A stretch of DNA of 64,000 nt from Pseudomonas citri (GTDB lineage: Bacteria; Pseudomonadota; Gammaproteobacteria; Pseudomonadales; Pseudomonadaceae), in NCBI RefSeq assembly GCF_025336485.1, contig NZ_JAODAB010000008.1, forward strand, positions 124,001-188,000. Direction: 5' to 3'. The position numbers were made by a program, and so were the translations under genes. Of this stretch, positions 36,561 to 48,090 are shown in pieces. Every line of letters starts with the position of its first letter. Within the stretch, counting starts at the first letter, position 1. Below the pieces are notes generated by a model. It worked only from the letters and a program-made list of their open reading frames with translations, was not told where the DNA came from and made no database searches.

Positions 36561-37496
36561 ATGAACGTCCACCCGCTAAACCCTCATCCCCCCGTCCCAG
36601 CCCTCCCCCCAAAAGGCCTGATCGCCCTGATCGCCCCCGCCGGCCCCGCCCCCCTGGACACCGAAAAAGCCATCCAATGGATGCACGCAAGGGGTCACAG
36701 CCTACGGATATTCCCCGGCGTCTACGAAAAAAACGGCTACCTGGCCGGCAGCGACGAAGTACGCCTCAACGACCTGCACGCCGCCTTCGCCGACCCAGAA
36801 GTCAAAGCGATCATCTGCCTGCGCGGCGGCTACGGAACGCCGCGCTTGCTGGACCGCATCGATTACGACCTGCTACGACGCAATCCAAAGCCCTTCGTAG
36901 GCTACAGCGACATCACCGCCCTGCACCTGGCCATCAGCCGTTACGCAGGCTTCGTGACGTTCCACGGACCATTGCTCAACGCCGATCTCTTGGGCGACAA
37001 GCAACCCCCAACCGTCACCTCGTTTTTCAGCCTGTTGCAGGGTCAGTCGAAGGCCGGCAGTGTGCTGAGCCATCCTGCGACGTATCCCTTGACCACCGTT
37101 GAGCCGGGTATCGCCCACGGGCGCCTGCTGGGGGGCAATCTGTCGATGATTGCCGCGACCCTGGGCACGCCTTATCAGATCGACGCCGACGGCGTGGTCC
37201 TGTTCATCGAAGACATCAACGAGCCGCTGTACCGCATCGATCGCCTGCTGACCCAGCTACGACTGGCCGGCATCCTGGCGAAGTTACGGGGTGTACTGGT
37301 GGGCGATGTTGCCGGGGTGGACGTCGAGGCCTTGAACCGGTTGCTCAGGCAGACCTTCGAGGCGCTGCGGATTCCGGTGATGTCTGGCTGGCGCAGCGGG
37401 CATTGTGATCCGAACCTGACGTTGCCGATGGGGGCGTTGGTCAGGCTGGATGCGGAGGCTCAGACTTTGACGCTGGAGCAGGATGTGGTGGTCTAG
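36561..37496 (+). CDS. ldcA: Muramoyltetrapeptide (LD-) carboxypeptidase
   Basis: 311 residues with GGGAG upstream of the ATG. S66 family: nucleophile Ser116 in VGYSDIT, then FIEDINEPLYRIDR with the catalytic glutamate and SGHCDPNLTLP with the histidine. It removes the terminal D-Ala from murein tetrapeptides in the cytosol during recycling, supplying tripeptide for Mpl. Proline-rich N-terminus. Stands alone beside the inverted-repeat element. Confidence 0.93.
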   Translation: MNVHPLNPHPPVPALPPKGLIALIAPAGPAPLDTEKAIQWMHARGHSLRIFPGVYEKNGYLAGSDEVRLNDLHAAFADPEVKAIICLRGGYGTPRLLDRIDYDLLRRNPKPFVGYSDITALHLAISRYAGFVTFHGPLLNADLLGDKQPPTVTSFFSLLQGQSKAGSVLSHPATYPLTTVEPGIAHGRLLGGNLSMIAATLGTPYQIDADGVVLFIEDINEPLYRIDRLLTQLRLAGILAKLRGVLVGDVAGVDVEALNRLLRQTFEALRIPVMSGWRSGHCDPNLTLPMGALVRLDAEAQTLTLEQDVVV

Positions 37497-37511
37497 GGAC
37501 TTGTGAGTCAG

Positions 37512-37535
37512 CCATCGCGAGCTTGCTCGCGATGG
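37512..37535. repeat. Minimal REP palindrome between convergent genes
   Basis: CCATCGCGAGC-TT-GCTCGCGATGG, perfect 11-bp arms, in the 60 bp between the ldcA and transglycosylase stops. It probably doubles as a transcript end for both. Confidence 0.8.
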
Positions 37536-37556
37536 CGGTAACCGTCATAGGACGAA

Positions 37557-38849
37557 TCAGCGGTTACGCAAACCTTCCAGCAATTTGTGCGTCGGATACC
37601 CGTCCGCGGGCCAGCCGAACGACTGCTGGGCGCTGCGGATTGCCTTGCGGGTGTTGGCGCCGATGATGCCATCGGGGGTGCCGGCGTCGTAGTTGTGCTG
37701 GCCGAGCAGTGTCTGCAATTCGATGCGTTCGCTGCGGCTCAGCGGCAGGTCGTCCTTGGGCCACTGGCCATAAACCAGACCTTCTCCCGCGAAGCGTCCC
37801 GACAACAGCCCGACCGCCAAGGCGTAGGACGAGGAGTTGTTGTACTTGAGGATGGCGCGGAAGTTGTCGAACACCAGGAACGCCGGGCCACGGTAGCCGG
37901 CCGGTAGCAACAGGGCCGCGGACAACTGTCGATCACCCGGGGCAATCGGCATGCCGGCGTAAGTGGAAACTCCCAGTTTCATCCATTCGGAGACGGGTTT
38001 GCGGATCGTGCCGTCGGCCAGGGCGTAATCGAACCCCTCGGCGAGCTCCACCTCGAATCCCCATGGCTGGCCGCGTTGCCAGCCGGAGCTTTGCAGGTAG
38101 TGGGCGGTCGAGGCCAGGGCATCGGTGGAACTGCCCCAGATGTCACGGCGTCCGTCGCCGTCGAAATCCACCGCGTGGGTGTTGTACGTGGTGGGGATGA
38201 ACTGGGTCTGGCCCATGGCGCCAGCCCAGGAACCGAGCATTTTTTCCGGCGAGATGTCGCCTTGTTGCAGGATTTGCAGCGCGGCGATCAGTTGCGCGTG
38301 GGCGAAACCCGGGCGCCGTCCTTCATAGGCCAGGGTCGCCAGCGAGTTGATCACCGACTTGGTGCCCTGGAACTGGCCGAAGTTGCTCTCCATGCCCCAC
38401 ACCGCCACCAGGGCCTGGCGGTCGACGCCATAACGCTGTTCGATGCTTTGCAGGACTTGGGCATTCTGTTGGATCAGGCTCTTGCCTTTGTTGACCCGCA
38501 GGGGCGACAGCGCGCCGTCGAGGTATTCCCAGACGGGCCGGGTGAATTCGGGCTGGCTGCGATCGGCCTTGATCACGCTCATGTCCGGGCTGACGCCGAT
38601 AAAGGCGCGGTCGAACAGGTCGGCACGGATCCCGGCGGCCAGGGCTTCCTTGCGAAAGCCAGCCTGCCATTCGGCGAAGGTCTGGGTCGGTGCGATGTCC
38701 AGGTTCTCACCGGTTGGCACCACGGGTGGCACGGTGGCCGGAGCGGTCAGGGCTGGAACGGTCTGGAGCGGTTGGGCGTCGGCGGCGGTAGGCTTTTCGG
38801 CGCAGGCGACAAGCAGGGCGACGCTTGTGGCAGCAATCAATTGGCGCAT
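37557..38849 (-). CDS. Lytic murein transglycosylase with peptidoglycan-binding domain (SltB3-like)
   Basis: 430 residues from the ATG at 38849. Signal with lipobox LVAC (Cys16) predicts a lipoprotein. A family 3 (MltB-type) transglycosylase domain spans about 60-350 with catalytic Glu in GMESNFGQFQGT, and AGAMGQTQFIPTTYNTHAVDFDGDG. A C-terminal PG-binding_1 domain follows (about 370-428, GTPDGIIGANTRKAI). It resembles P. aeruginosa PA3992. Cotranscription with the upstream arfA is possible. Confidence 0.92.
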   Translation of the reverse strand: MRQLIAATSVALLVACAEKPTAADAQPLQTVPALTAPATVPPVVPTGENLDIAPTQTFAEWQAGFRKEALAAGIRADLFDRAFIGVSPDMSVIKADRSQPEFTRPVWEYLDGALSPLRVNKGKSLIQQNAQVLQSIEQRYGVDRQALVAVWGMESNFGQFQGTKSVINSLATLAYEGRRPGFAHAQLIAALQILQQGDISPEKMLGSWAGAMGQTQFIPTTYNTHAVDFDGDGRRDIWGSSTDALASTAHYLQSSGWQRGQPWGFEVELAEGFDYALADGTIRKPVSEWMKLGVSTYAGMPIAPGDRQLSAALLLPAGYRGPAFLVFDNFRAILKYNNSSSYALAVGLLSGRFAGEGLVYGQWPKDDLPLSRSERIELQTLLGQHNYDAGTPDGIIGANTRKAIRSAQQSFGWPADGYPTHKLLEGLRNR

Positions 38850-38951
38850 GGGCCAACGACGGGAAAGACAAAAGGGCATGCACGGATCCAGAAAAACAAA
38901 TCAGGTGCTGACCTTAACATGCGAAAGGGCCGTAGGGCTTGTCCGAGTGTT

Positions 38952-39116
38952 TCAGGCTGCCAGAAAGCAAGAAGCCTCCCAGTTGTCAGACTGGAAGGCT
39001 TCGCGGCGGTAGCTGCCCTTGCCCTTGGTGGGTCGTTCCTGGCGGCTGCGGAACAGGGGCTGGGCGATGATGGACTTGGCTTTGTTGGGGCCATGTTTGG
39101 ATGGCTTTTTGCTCAT
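38952..39116 (-). CDS. arfA: Alternative ribosome-rescue factor ArfA
   Basis: 54 residues from the ATG at 39116 with GGAG about 10 bases upstream. The core PLFRSRQERPTKGKGSYRR (residues 20-38) and NWEAS (45-49) match E. coli ArfA, where the KGKGSY region fills the empty mRNA channel and RF2 is recruited to free ribosomes stalled on nonstop messages. It ends CFLAA, a short hydrophobic tail. A strong terminator hairpin lies inside the last third of the reading frame, so part of the message should lack a stop codon, as known for arfA in enterobacteria, and be subject to tmRNA tagging. Confidence 0.88.
   Translation of the reverse strand: MSKKPSKHGPNKAKSIIAQPLFRSRQERPTKGKGSYRREAFQSDNWEASCFLAA
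38961..39002 (-). terminator. Intragenic terminator within arfA
   Basis: On the minus strand GAAGCCTTCCAGT pairs with ACTGGGAGGCTTC (13 pairs, one G-U) around CTGACA, followed by TTGCTTTCT. The stem encodes residues of the segment EAFQSDNWEA; the T-rich part precedes the stop codon at 38952. Confidence 0.8.
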
Positions 39117-39254
39117 GGTGGAGTATCTCCAGCGGTGGGGGTTGCGGGGCGAATCATGGGGCAGAGTTGGGGGGCTGTCCAGTCCCGGCAGGCCGGTGGA
39201 ATGTGTACAGAGTTTGCGACCAGCGAGCTCTTGTGGCGAGGGAAGAGACATGGG

Positions 39255-40292
39255 TTATTCAGCCGGCAAGCTCAACCGCTGCCCGGCCATCAACAGCGAC
39301 AATCGACTCAGGCTCATCCACGGTGAGCCGGCGGCCTGGCCCTTGATCTGCGCATCGATGCGCTGGGCTTCGAGCAGCAGTTGTGCCCAGCGCGATGCCG
39401 AGTAGCGTTGCAGGGCCTTGCTCATCAGCGGCTTGCGCTTGTCCCAGATCGGCGGACGGGCCTGGCTGAAGGCTTTGTCCAGTGGTACACCCTGGCTGTA
39501 TTGCAGCGAGAGGTTGGCCAGCAGGCGCAGCTCCCGGGCCAGGGCCCAGAGGATCACCGGCGGTTCGACGCCTTCGCCCCGCAGGCCTTCGAGCATGCGC
39601 AGGGCGTGGGCGGCTTCGCCGTTGAGGATTGCGTCGGTCAGCCCGAAGACATCGAAGCGGGCGCTATCGGCCACGGCGGCCTGGACCGTTTCCACGGTCA
39701 CTTGGCCACCCTCGGCCATCAGCTTGAGCTTTTCGATTTCCTGGGCTGCGGCCAGCAGGTTGCCTTCGACCCGCGCGGCAATCAGCTCCACCGCGTCCTG
39801 GCTGGCCGATAGGCCGGCCTGGGACAGGCGCTGGCGGATCCAGCTCGGCAACTGGCTGACTTCGACCGGCCAGATCTGCACGAACTGGGTCTGTTGGCCG
39901 TCGACCAGGGCCTTGCCCCATTTGGTTTTCTGCGCACTGCCATCGAGTTTCGGCAGGCTGATGAGCAGCACCGTGTCTTCGGCTGGCCGTGAGCAATACT
40001 CGATCAACGCGGCGGCGCCTTTGTCGCCGGGCTTGCCGGACGGTAAACGCAGCTCCAGCAGGCGCTTCTCGGCGAACAATGACATGCTCGCGCCGGCCTG
40101 CAGCAGCGTGCCCCAATCGAAATTGGCGTCGGCGGCGAACACCTGGCGTTCGTCGAAACCTTGCTGGCGAGCGGCGGCACGGATGGCGTCGGCGGCTTCC
40201 TGGCACAGCAACGGGTCATCGCCGCTGACTATGTAGACCGGCGCGAGGGCACCTTGCAGGTGTTTGCCGAGTTGGGCGGGAGCAAGCTTCAT
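39255..40292 (-). CDS. holA: DNA polymerase III subunit delta
   Basis: 345 residues from the ATG at 40292. The clamp-loader delta subunit is recognised by its opening YIVSGDDPLLCQEAAD, the AEKRLLELRLP segment and the helical C-terminal domain (LSRLSLLMAGQRL). It opens the beta clamp for loading. Downstream of leuS and lptE in a leftward operon of conserved order. Confidence 0.95.
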   Translation of the reverse strand: MKLAPAQLGKHLQGALAPVYIVSGDDPLLCQEAADAIRAAARQQGFDERQVFAADANFDWGTLLQAGASMSLFAEKRLLELRLPSGKPGDKGAAALIEYCSRPAEDTVLLISLPKLDGSAQKTKWGKALVDGQQTQFVQIWPVEVSQLPSWIRQRLSQAGLSASQDAVELIAARVEGNLLAAAQEIEKLKLMAEGGQVTVETVQAAVADSARFDVFGLTDAILNGEAAHALRMLEGLRGEGVEPPVILWALARELRLLANLSLQYSQGVPLDKAFSQARPPIWDKRKPLMSKALQRYSASRWAQLLLEAQRIDAQIKGQAAGSPWMSLSRLSLLMAGQRLSLPAE

Positions 40293-40304
40293 AAGAGAAG
40301 GCGA

Positions 40305-40326
40305 GCGGGGCGCCGGAGCGCCCCGC
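40305..40326 (-). terminator. GC-rich hairpin between lptE and holA
   Basis: GCGGGGCGC-CGGA-GCGCCCCGC, nine perfect pairs with a 4-nt loop, in the 39 bp between lptE stop and holA start. No T tract follows, so it may act as an attenuator or mRNA-stability element rather than a full terminator. It also sits just upstream of the holA start, which has no clear ribosome site. Confidence 0.5.
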
Positions 40327-40331
40327 AAGGC

Positions 40332-40937
40332 TTATTCAGCCGGGATCTGCATCGGCGACTGTTGCGGGGTTTCCGCTTCAGCCTTGCGTGCCGCTTCCAG
40401 TGCATCGGCTTCGGCCTTGGCGCGGGCGTCGGCGGTCTGTTGCAGCTGTTCCAGCTGGGCCGGGCTCAGCTGTTGCAGGCGCAGCATCATGCGCTGGACA
40501 AGGTCACGACGCATTTCGCCGCGTACTTCGGTCGACTCCTGGTCGGAGCCGGTAATGTTGTTGCCGTCATGCAGGTAGACCTTCTGCACCTGCAATTTGT
40601 CGTCCAGCAGCACCAGGTTGTTCTGGCCGCGGATTTCATAGCTCAGCACGTTGTTCAGTTCGTACTCGGCCGAACGACCGGCACCGGCATAGCTCAGGCT
40701 GCGCTGGGTTTGCTGTTCACGGGTCAATACCAGCTTGTACGGTGCACCGCTGTAGACTTTCACACCGCTGTTTTCCAAGGTGTCGCGCAGCATTTTCACG
40801 GTATCGCCGTAGGCGTCCCGTGCGCTGAGGTCCAGCTCGGTGATGGCCAGCTCGGTGGTGCCGGTGCCGCGCAACTGGAAGCCGCAGGCGCTCAACAGGA
40901 CCGCCAGGCCCACTACCAGCAGATTACGTTTGATCAT
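40332..40937 (-). CDS. lptE: LPS-assembly lipoprotein LptE
   Basis: 201 residues from the ATG at 40937 with GGGGAGCAAC upstream. Lipobox LSAC (Cys18) followed by GFQLRG, the LptE start. LptE plugs the LptD barrel and helps place lipopolysaccharide in the outer leaflet. The C-terminal 45 residues are Ala/Glu/Gln-rich, probably helical and flexible, a tail seen in pseudomonads. Confidence 0.94.
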   Translation of the reverse strand: MIKRNLLVVGLAVLLSACGFQLRGTGTTELAITELDLSARDAYGDTVKMLRDTLENSGVKVYSGAPYKLVLTREQQTQRSLSYAGAGRSAEYELNNVLSYEIRGQNNLVLLDDKLQVQKVYLHDGNNITGSDQESTEVRGEMRRDLVQRMMLRLQQLSPAQLEQLQQTADARAKAEADALEAARKAEAETPQQSPMQIPAE

Positions 40938-41026
40938 CTTGTTGCTCCCCTTGAAACCCATGGGTCGATCATGCGACCCCACAGATTAGATTCGGCGCCC
41001 GGCCCTTGGCCAGGCGCCCGGTCCAA

Positions 41027-43774
<2,748 letters not shown>

Positions 43775-43925
43775 CTACCGAGGGAAACCCTGATTGCGTC
43801 GTGGTCATCCTCGACATCTGCCGACGGGCGGCGTTCAGGGCCGTTGGTCGCGGCGAGCTGCCGGTTTGCCCAGCGAAGCTAAGCTTCTCAATGGGGAGTG
43901 AGTCTTATCTTCAATGAGGTGAGGG

Positions 43926-44246
43926 ATGGTTGAATCACAACGAAAAGTCGCTACACCGGAGTTGTATGAAAAACTGATCGATCGCCTCGGGATGGCCTTG
44001 GACGCCGCAAGAACCGCCGGTCGTTTGCGTGATGAGCGTCCGGCAGAGCTGGAACTGCGCGGCTTGAGCCCCGCAGAGTTCGAACTGGTCAAGGCTTACC
44101 TTGAGCAGGTCGGGCATCGAGCCCGCACAAGCGGGGCCCCGATACTCGAGCGTCTCGATACGCCCCGTTCGGCCAAGGTGGTCTGGCTCAACGAGCGGAT
44201 ATCCGATAAGAAAGCGGCCAAGCGCCGGTCGTTGCAATTCAAGTAA
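43926..44246 (+). CDS. Conserved hypothetical protein, highly charged
   Basis: 106 residues, rich in Arg, Glu and Leu, with no signal peptide, cysteine or membrane segment. Two helical stretches (VATPELYEKLIDRLGMAL; LSPAEFELVKAYLEQ) suggest a small helical protein. The AT-rich bases upstream and divergent orientation from leuS support an independent promoter. I recognise no family. Codon use matches neighbouring genes, so I take it as real. Confidence 0.65.
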   Translation: MVESQRKVATPELYEKLIDRLGMALDAARTAGRLRDERPAELELRGLSPAEFELVKAYLEQVGHRARTSGAPILERLDTPRSAKVVWLNERISDKKAAKRRSLQFK

Positions 44247-44349
44247 GGCCGGGTCCACGCGTGTCGCTGTTTTCGAATCGAGTTGTTTTCGAATTTGTTG
44301 TCGCTTTGCGCCAACCCACTTAGGCTTCGGGCATCTGTGGAGATGCCCG

Positions 44350-45111
44350 ATGCCGTTTCGCTATTTCATCAAACAACTTTTATTACCGCCCGGCATTCTT
44401 TTGCTGCTGCTGGCGCTTGCCTGGTGGTGGCGCCATTCCCGGCCGCGCCTGGCTCGCCTGTGTTTTGGCGTGGGGCTGGGCGGGTTCTGGTTGATGAGCC
44501 TGCCGGTGGTGGTGCAATGGAGCGCCAAGGCGCTGGAGCGTGAGCCGCCGCTGGCGCGCAGTGAATGGGCAGGCTTGGCCCAGCGTGCCGATGCCATCGT
44601 GGTGTTGGGGGCCGGTCGCGAGCGTGGTGACCTGGCCTGGGGCGCCGACCAGCCCACCGGTGTGGGGCTTGAGCGCCAGCGATATGCGGCGCGGCTGGCC
44701 AAGGCTTCGGGCTTGCCCGTGCTGGCCACCGGCGGCTTGCACTACGGTACCCCGCCCAGCGAGGCCAGGCTGATGGCCGACTCGATGGACGAGGATTTCG
44801 GCGTCAACGTGCGCTGGCTGGAGGAGCGTAGCCGCACGACCTGGGAAAACGCCCGGATGAGCGCCGAGATCCTGCTGCCGGAAGGTATCAAGCGAGTCGT
44901 GGTCGTCACCCAGGCCTGGCACATGCCGCGGGCGGTCTTGAGCTTCGAGCGGGCCGGGTTTGAAGTGGTGCCTGCACCCGTGGGCTTCCTCGGGCCTGAC
45001 AATGGCCGTCCGTTGGGTGGCTGGATGCCGGAGTTCAAGTCGATCTGGCAGTCAGGGCAGTTGATGAATGAGGCGGCAGGGTTGGTGGGGTATTGGTTGT
45101 TCTATCGCTGA
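44350..45111 (+). CDS. YdcF/ElyC-like DUF218 envelope protein
   Basis: 253 residues from the ATG at 44350. Two N-terminal membrane segments (about 8-25 and 36-55) precede a DUF218 domain: ADAIVVLGAGRERGD, SGLPVLATGG, RSRTTWENARMSA and VVVVTQAWHMPRA. ElyC of this family affects undecaprenyl-phosphate use in wall synthesis. It is convergent with lnt; a palindromic repeat separates them. Confidence 0.88.
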   Translation: MPFRYFIKQLLLPPGILLLLLALAWWWRHSRPRLARLCFGVGLGGFWLMSLPVVVQWSAKALEREPPLARSEWAGLAQRADAIVVLGAGRERGDLAWGADQPTGVGLERQRYAARLAKASGLPVLATGGLHYGTPPSEARLMADSMDEDFGVNVRWLEERSRTTWENARMSAEILLPEGIKRVVVVTQAWHMPRAVLSFERAGFEVVPAPVGFLGPDNGRPLGGWMPEFKSIWQSGQLMNEAAGLVGYWLFYR

Positions 45112-45154
45112 TTATGATTGCGGCGAATGAGGCCCATCCATGGGAAGACATCTA

Positions 45155-45187
45155 TTGTGGCGAGGGGATAAATCCCCTCGCCACAGG
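45155..45187. repeat. Palindromic repeat of the GTGGCGAGG family, between convergent genes
   Basis: TTGTGGCGAGGGGA-TAAA-TCCCCTCGCCACAG. A second repeat family, distinct from the GTGGGAGCAAGC REPs; relatives occur at 1427-1450, 61749-61782 and as a half-copy near 63730. It could terminate both flanking genes. Confidence 0.75.
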
Positions 45188-45200
45188 ACCGTGCAATCAG

Positions 45201-46724
45201 TCAAACGGTCCTGGCTATCCGACTCGCCATCAACGCCCAGCCCAGCAACAACCCGCACAGGATGATCAACGGCCACGATCGCCATTGCAGATAGGGCGTC
45301 AGGTCGTGCATCGGCACTACTTCGCCGTACAGGATGCCGCGTTCGAATTGCGGGATCTGTTGGGTGATCTGGCCGAACGGGTTGATCAGGCCGGTCACGC
45401 CGTTGTTGGTGGCGCGGATCATCCAGCGTCCGGCTTCGAGGGCGCGCATCTGGGCCATCTGCAGATGTTGCAACGGGCCGATGGAGGTGCCGAACCAGGT
45501 GTCGTTGCTGATGGTCAGCAGCAGGTCGCTGCGGGCCGAGAGGCTGGCGGCGAATTCCGGATAGACCACTTCATAGCAGATGAATGGGGCGATCTGGTAA
45601 CCCTTGGCTTGCAGCAATGGCTGGTCGGCCGGGCCCCGGGCGAAATCCGACATGGGCAGGTCGAAGAACGCGATCAGGCCGCGCAAGATGTCCTGCAACG
45701 GCACGTATTCGCCGAACGGCACGAGTTTCTGCTTCAGGTACGTGCCGTCGCCTTCGCCGGTCACCGTGATACCGTTGAAGTAACGCTTCTCGTGGCGCAC
45801 CAGTTGGCGGACCGGCACGCCGGTAATCAGGGCTGAGTGCCGATCGGCGGCGAAGCTGCCCATCATGTCCAGGTAGCCTTGGGCCGATTCCTTGAGCACT
45901 GGCACCGCGGTTTCCGGCCAGATCAGCAGATCCACGCGCTTGGAGGTAAAACTCATGTCGCGGTACAGCTCCAGTTGCGCGTTGAGCTGCGCCGGATCCC
46001 ACTTCATGCTTTGTTCGATGTTGCCCTGGATCGCCGCGACGCTCAGCGGGTCGCCCGAGGGGCTGGTCCAGGCATGGCCCTTGAGCGCCATGCCAGCCAC
46101 CCATGGGCCGACCAGCAATGCGATGCCAGCGGCGATAAAGCCTTTGCGCCCGCTGAGCAGCAGGCGGCGCGCGTTGTACAGCAGCGCGGCGGTCAGGGCC
46201 AGGGTGAAGGAGATCAGCCACATCCCGCCCAGCGGCGCGAGGCCGGCCAGCGGGCCGTCGAGTTGGCTGTAGCCGGAATAAAGCCACGGGAAACCGGTAA
46301 GGAACCAGCCGCGAAAAGCTTCCTGGCCCAGCCACAGGGCAGCGAAGGCCAAGGCGTCGGCCAATGGCGCCTCGTTGCGCCGCAACCAGCGCGCCCAGAG
46401 CCAGGCGGGCAGGGCGAAGAACCAGGCGATGGCGGCGATGAACAGCAACATCAAGAAGCCGGCCAGCAACATCGAAGCGCCGCCGAAGTTGTGGATGCTG
46501 ACGTAGATCCAACTGGTGCCAGCGCCAAACAGACCAAAACCGAAGCACCAGCCACGGCCCAGGGCCTGGCGTGGCGAGAGCTCGCGCAGCCCGGCGTAGA
46601 ACAGCCCGACCGCCAGCAATGCCAGCGGCCAGATGTTGAATGGCGCCAGGGCCAGGGTGGTGATGGCGCCGGCCGCCACGGCCAGCAGGTTACCGGGCCA
46701 GCCGGGACGGGTTATCCAGCGCAT
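45201..46724 (-). CDS. lnt: Apolipoprotein N-acyltransferase
   Basis: 507 residues. Six or so N-terminal membrane segments, then a periplasmic nitrilase domain with the catalytic Glu (WPETAVP), Lys (KQKLVPFGEYVP) and Cys (PFICYEVVYPE), and a last membrane segment. It adds the third acyl chain to lipoproteins, needed for those in this window (LptE, RlpA and others) to mature. It follows corC by 27 bp in a leftward operon. Confidence 0.96.
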   Translation of the reverse strand: MRWITRPGWPGNLLAVAAGAITTLALAPFNIWPLALLAVGLFYAGLRELSPRQALGRGWCFGFGLFGAGTSWIYVSIHNFGGASMLLAGFLMLLFIAAIAWFFALPAWLWARWLRRNEAPLADALAFAALWLGQEAFRGWFLTGFPWLYSGYSQLDGPLAGLAPLGGMWLISFTLALTAALLYNARRLLLSGRKGFIAAGIALLVGPWVAGMALKGHAWTSPSGDPLSVAAIQGNIEQSMKWDPAQLNAQLELYRDMSFTSKRVDLLIWPETAVPVLKESAQGYLDMMGSFAADRHSALITGVPVRQLVRHEKRYFNGITVTGEGDGTYLKQKLVPFGEYVPLQDILRGLIAFFDLPMSDFARGPADQPLLQAKGYQIAPFICYEVVYPEFAASLSARSDLLLTISNDTWFGTSIGPLQHLQMAQMRALEAGRWMIRATNNGVTGLINPFGQITQQIPQFERGILYGEVVPMHDLTPYLQWRSWPLIILCGLLLGWALMASRIARTV

Positions 46725-46751
46725 GTTTGTCCTTAACGGGTCTTGCAGGGG

Positions 46752-47591
46752 TTATCGGCCAATGGGAGACAGGCGTAGCAGATGAATCCGACGGCTGTCG
46801 GCATTCAGGATGCGGAAACGCCAGGCGCCGATCTCCGTGGTTTCGTTGCGCTTGGGCAGGTGTCCGAAAGCACTCATTACCAGGCCGCCGACCGTGTCGA
46901 ACTCGTCGTCGGAGAACTCACTGTCGAAGAACTCGTTGAAGTTCTCGATCGGCGTCAGGGCCTTGATCAAAAAGTCGCCGCTAGGCAGTGGCTTGATGTA
47001 GCTGTCTTCTTCGACGTCGTGCTCGTCTTCGATGTCGCCAACGATCTGCTCCAGCACGTCCTCGATGGTCACCAGGCCGGCCACGCCGCCGTATTCGTCG
47101 ATGACGATGGCCATGTGGTTGTGGTTGGCGCGAAATTCACGCAGCAGCACGTTCAGGCGCTTGGACTCGGGTACGAAGGTGGCTGGGCGCAGCAGGTCCT
47201 TGATGTTGAAGCTGTCGCCGTTCTCCTGGAGGATCAACGGCAGCAGGTCCTTGGCCAGCAGCACACCCATGACGTCGTCATGGCTCTCGCCGACGACCGG
47301 GTAACGCGAGTGAGCGGAGTCGACCACGGCGGGCAGGAATTCGCGTGGGGTCTGGGTCGCCTTGATGCTGACCATCTGCGAGCGCGGGACCATGATGTCG
47401 CGTACTTGCAGGTCGGCGACCTGGATGGCGCCTTCGACGATAGCCAGCGCTTCGCTGTCCAGCAGTTTGTTCTGGTGGGCGTCGCGCAGCAGTTCCAGGA
47501 GTTCCTGGCGGTTTTTCGGCTCATGGGCAAAAGCCTGGGTGAGCTTGCCCAGCCATGACTTCTGCCCGTTGCTCGATCGATCTTCGCTCAT
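46752..47591 (-). CDS. corC: CorC/HlyC-family CBS-domain protein
   Basis: 279 residues from the ATG at 47591. Two CBS domains (about 65-190: RDIMVPRSQMVSI, and the V-P-E-S-K-R-L-N repeat, ending IDEYGGVAGLVTIEDVLEQIVGDIEDEHD) and a CorC_HlyC domain (about 205-278) with DTVGGLV. Linked in enterobacteria to Mg/Co efflux via CorA. Part of the ybeZ-ybeY-corC-lnt operon. Confidence 0.93.
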   Translation of the reverse strand: MSEDRSSNGQKSWLGKLTQAFAHEPKNRQELLELLRDAHQNKLLDSEALAIVEGAIQVADLQVRDIMVPRSQMVSIKATQTPREFLPAVVDSAHSRYPVVGESHDDVMGVLLAKDLLPLILQENGDSFNIKDLLRPATFVPESKRLNVLLREFRANHNHMAIVIDEYGGVAGLVTIEDVLEQIVGDIEDEHDVEEDSYIKPLPSGDFLIKALTPIENFNEFFDSEFSDDEFDTVGGLVMSAFGHLPKRNETTEIGAWRFRILNADSRRIHLLRLSPIGR

Positions 47592-47631
47592 AGCGATTAC
47601 TCTGAATCCTTTGTCGTTACAGGTTGATGTA

Positions 47632-48090
47632 TCAATGTTCGTCGCCGGCGTAAGGGTCGGGATGACCCAACTCTGCAAGCAACGTTCGTTCCAGTGCTTC
47701 CATTTCCTCGGCTTCGTCGTCTTCTATATGGTCGTAACCCAGAAGATGCAAGCAGCCGTGAATCACCAGATGGGCCCAGTGGGCCTCGGCAGTCTTGCCT
47801 TGTTCGGCGGCTTCGCGCTCGACCACCGGGACGCAGATCACCAGGTCGCCCAGCAGCGGGATATCGAGCAGTTCGTCCGGCACGTCGGCGGGGAATGACA
47901 GCACATTGGTGGCGTAGTCTTTCTGGCGCCAGGTGTGGTTCAGTTCGCGGCCTTCGGGCTCGTCCACCAGGCGGATCGTCAGCTCTGAGTCGGCGCTGCG
48001 CTGGCGCAGGGCCAGTTCGCACCATTGGCGGAACCGGGCTTCGCTGGGGGCGGCGTGTTCGCTGGCCACTTGCAGGTCGAGTTCAAGCAT
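47632..48090 (-). CDS. ybeY: Endoribonuclease / rRNA maturation factor YbeY
   Basis: 152 residues. The zinc site [11 protein letters not shown] (H-x3-H-x5-H, about 114-124) and [10 protein letters not shown] identify YbeY, a metal-dependent RNase in 16S rRNA 3' end processing and 70S quality control. It overlaps the ybeZ stop by eight bases, the usual arrangement. Confidence 0.96.
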   Translation of the reverse strand: MLELDLQVASEHAAPSEARFRQWCELALRQRSADSELTIRLVDEPEGRELNHTWRQKDYATNVLSFPADVPDELLDIPLLGDLVICVPVVEREAAEQGKTAEAHWAHLVIHGCLHLLGYDHIEDDEAEEMEALERTLLAELGHPDPYAGDEH

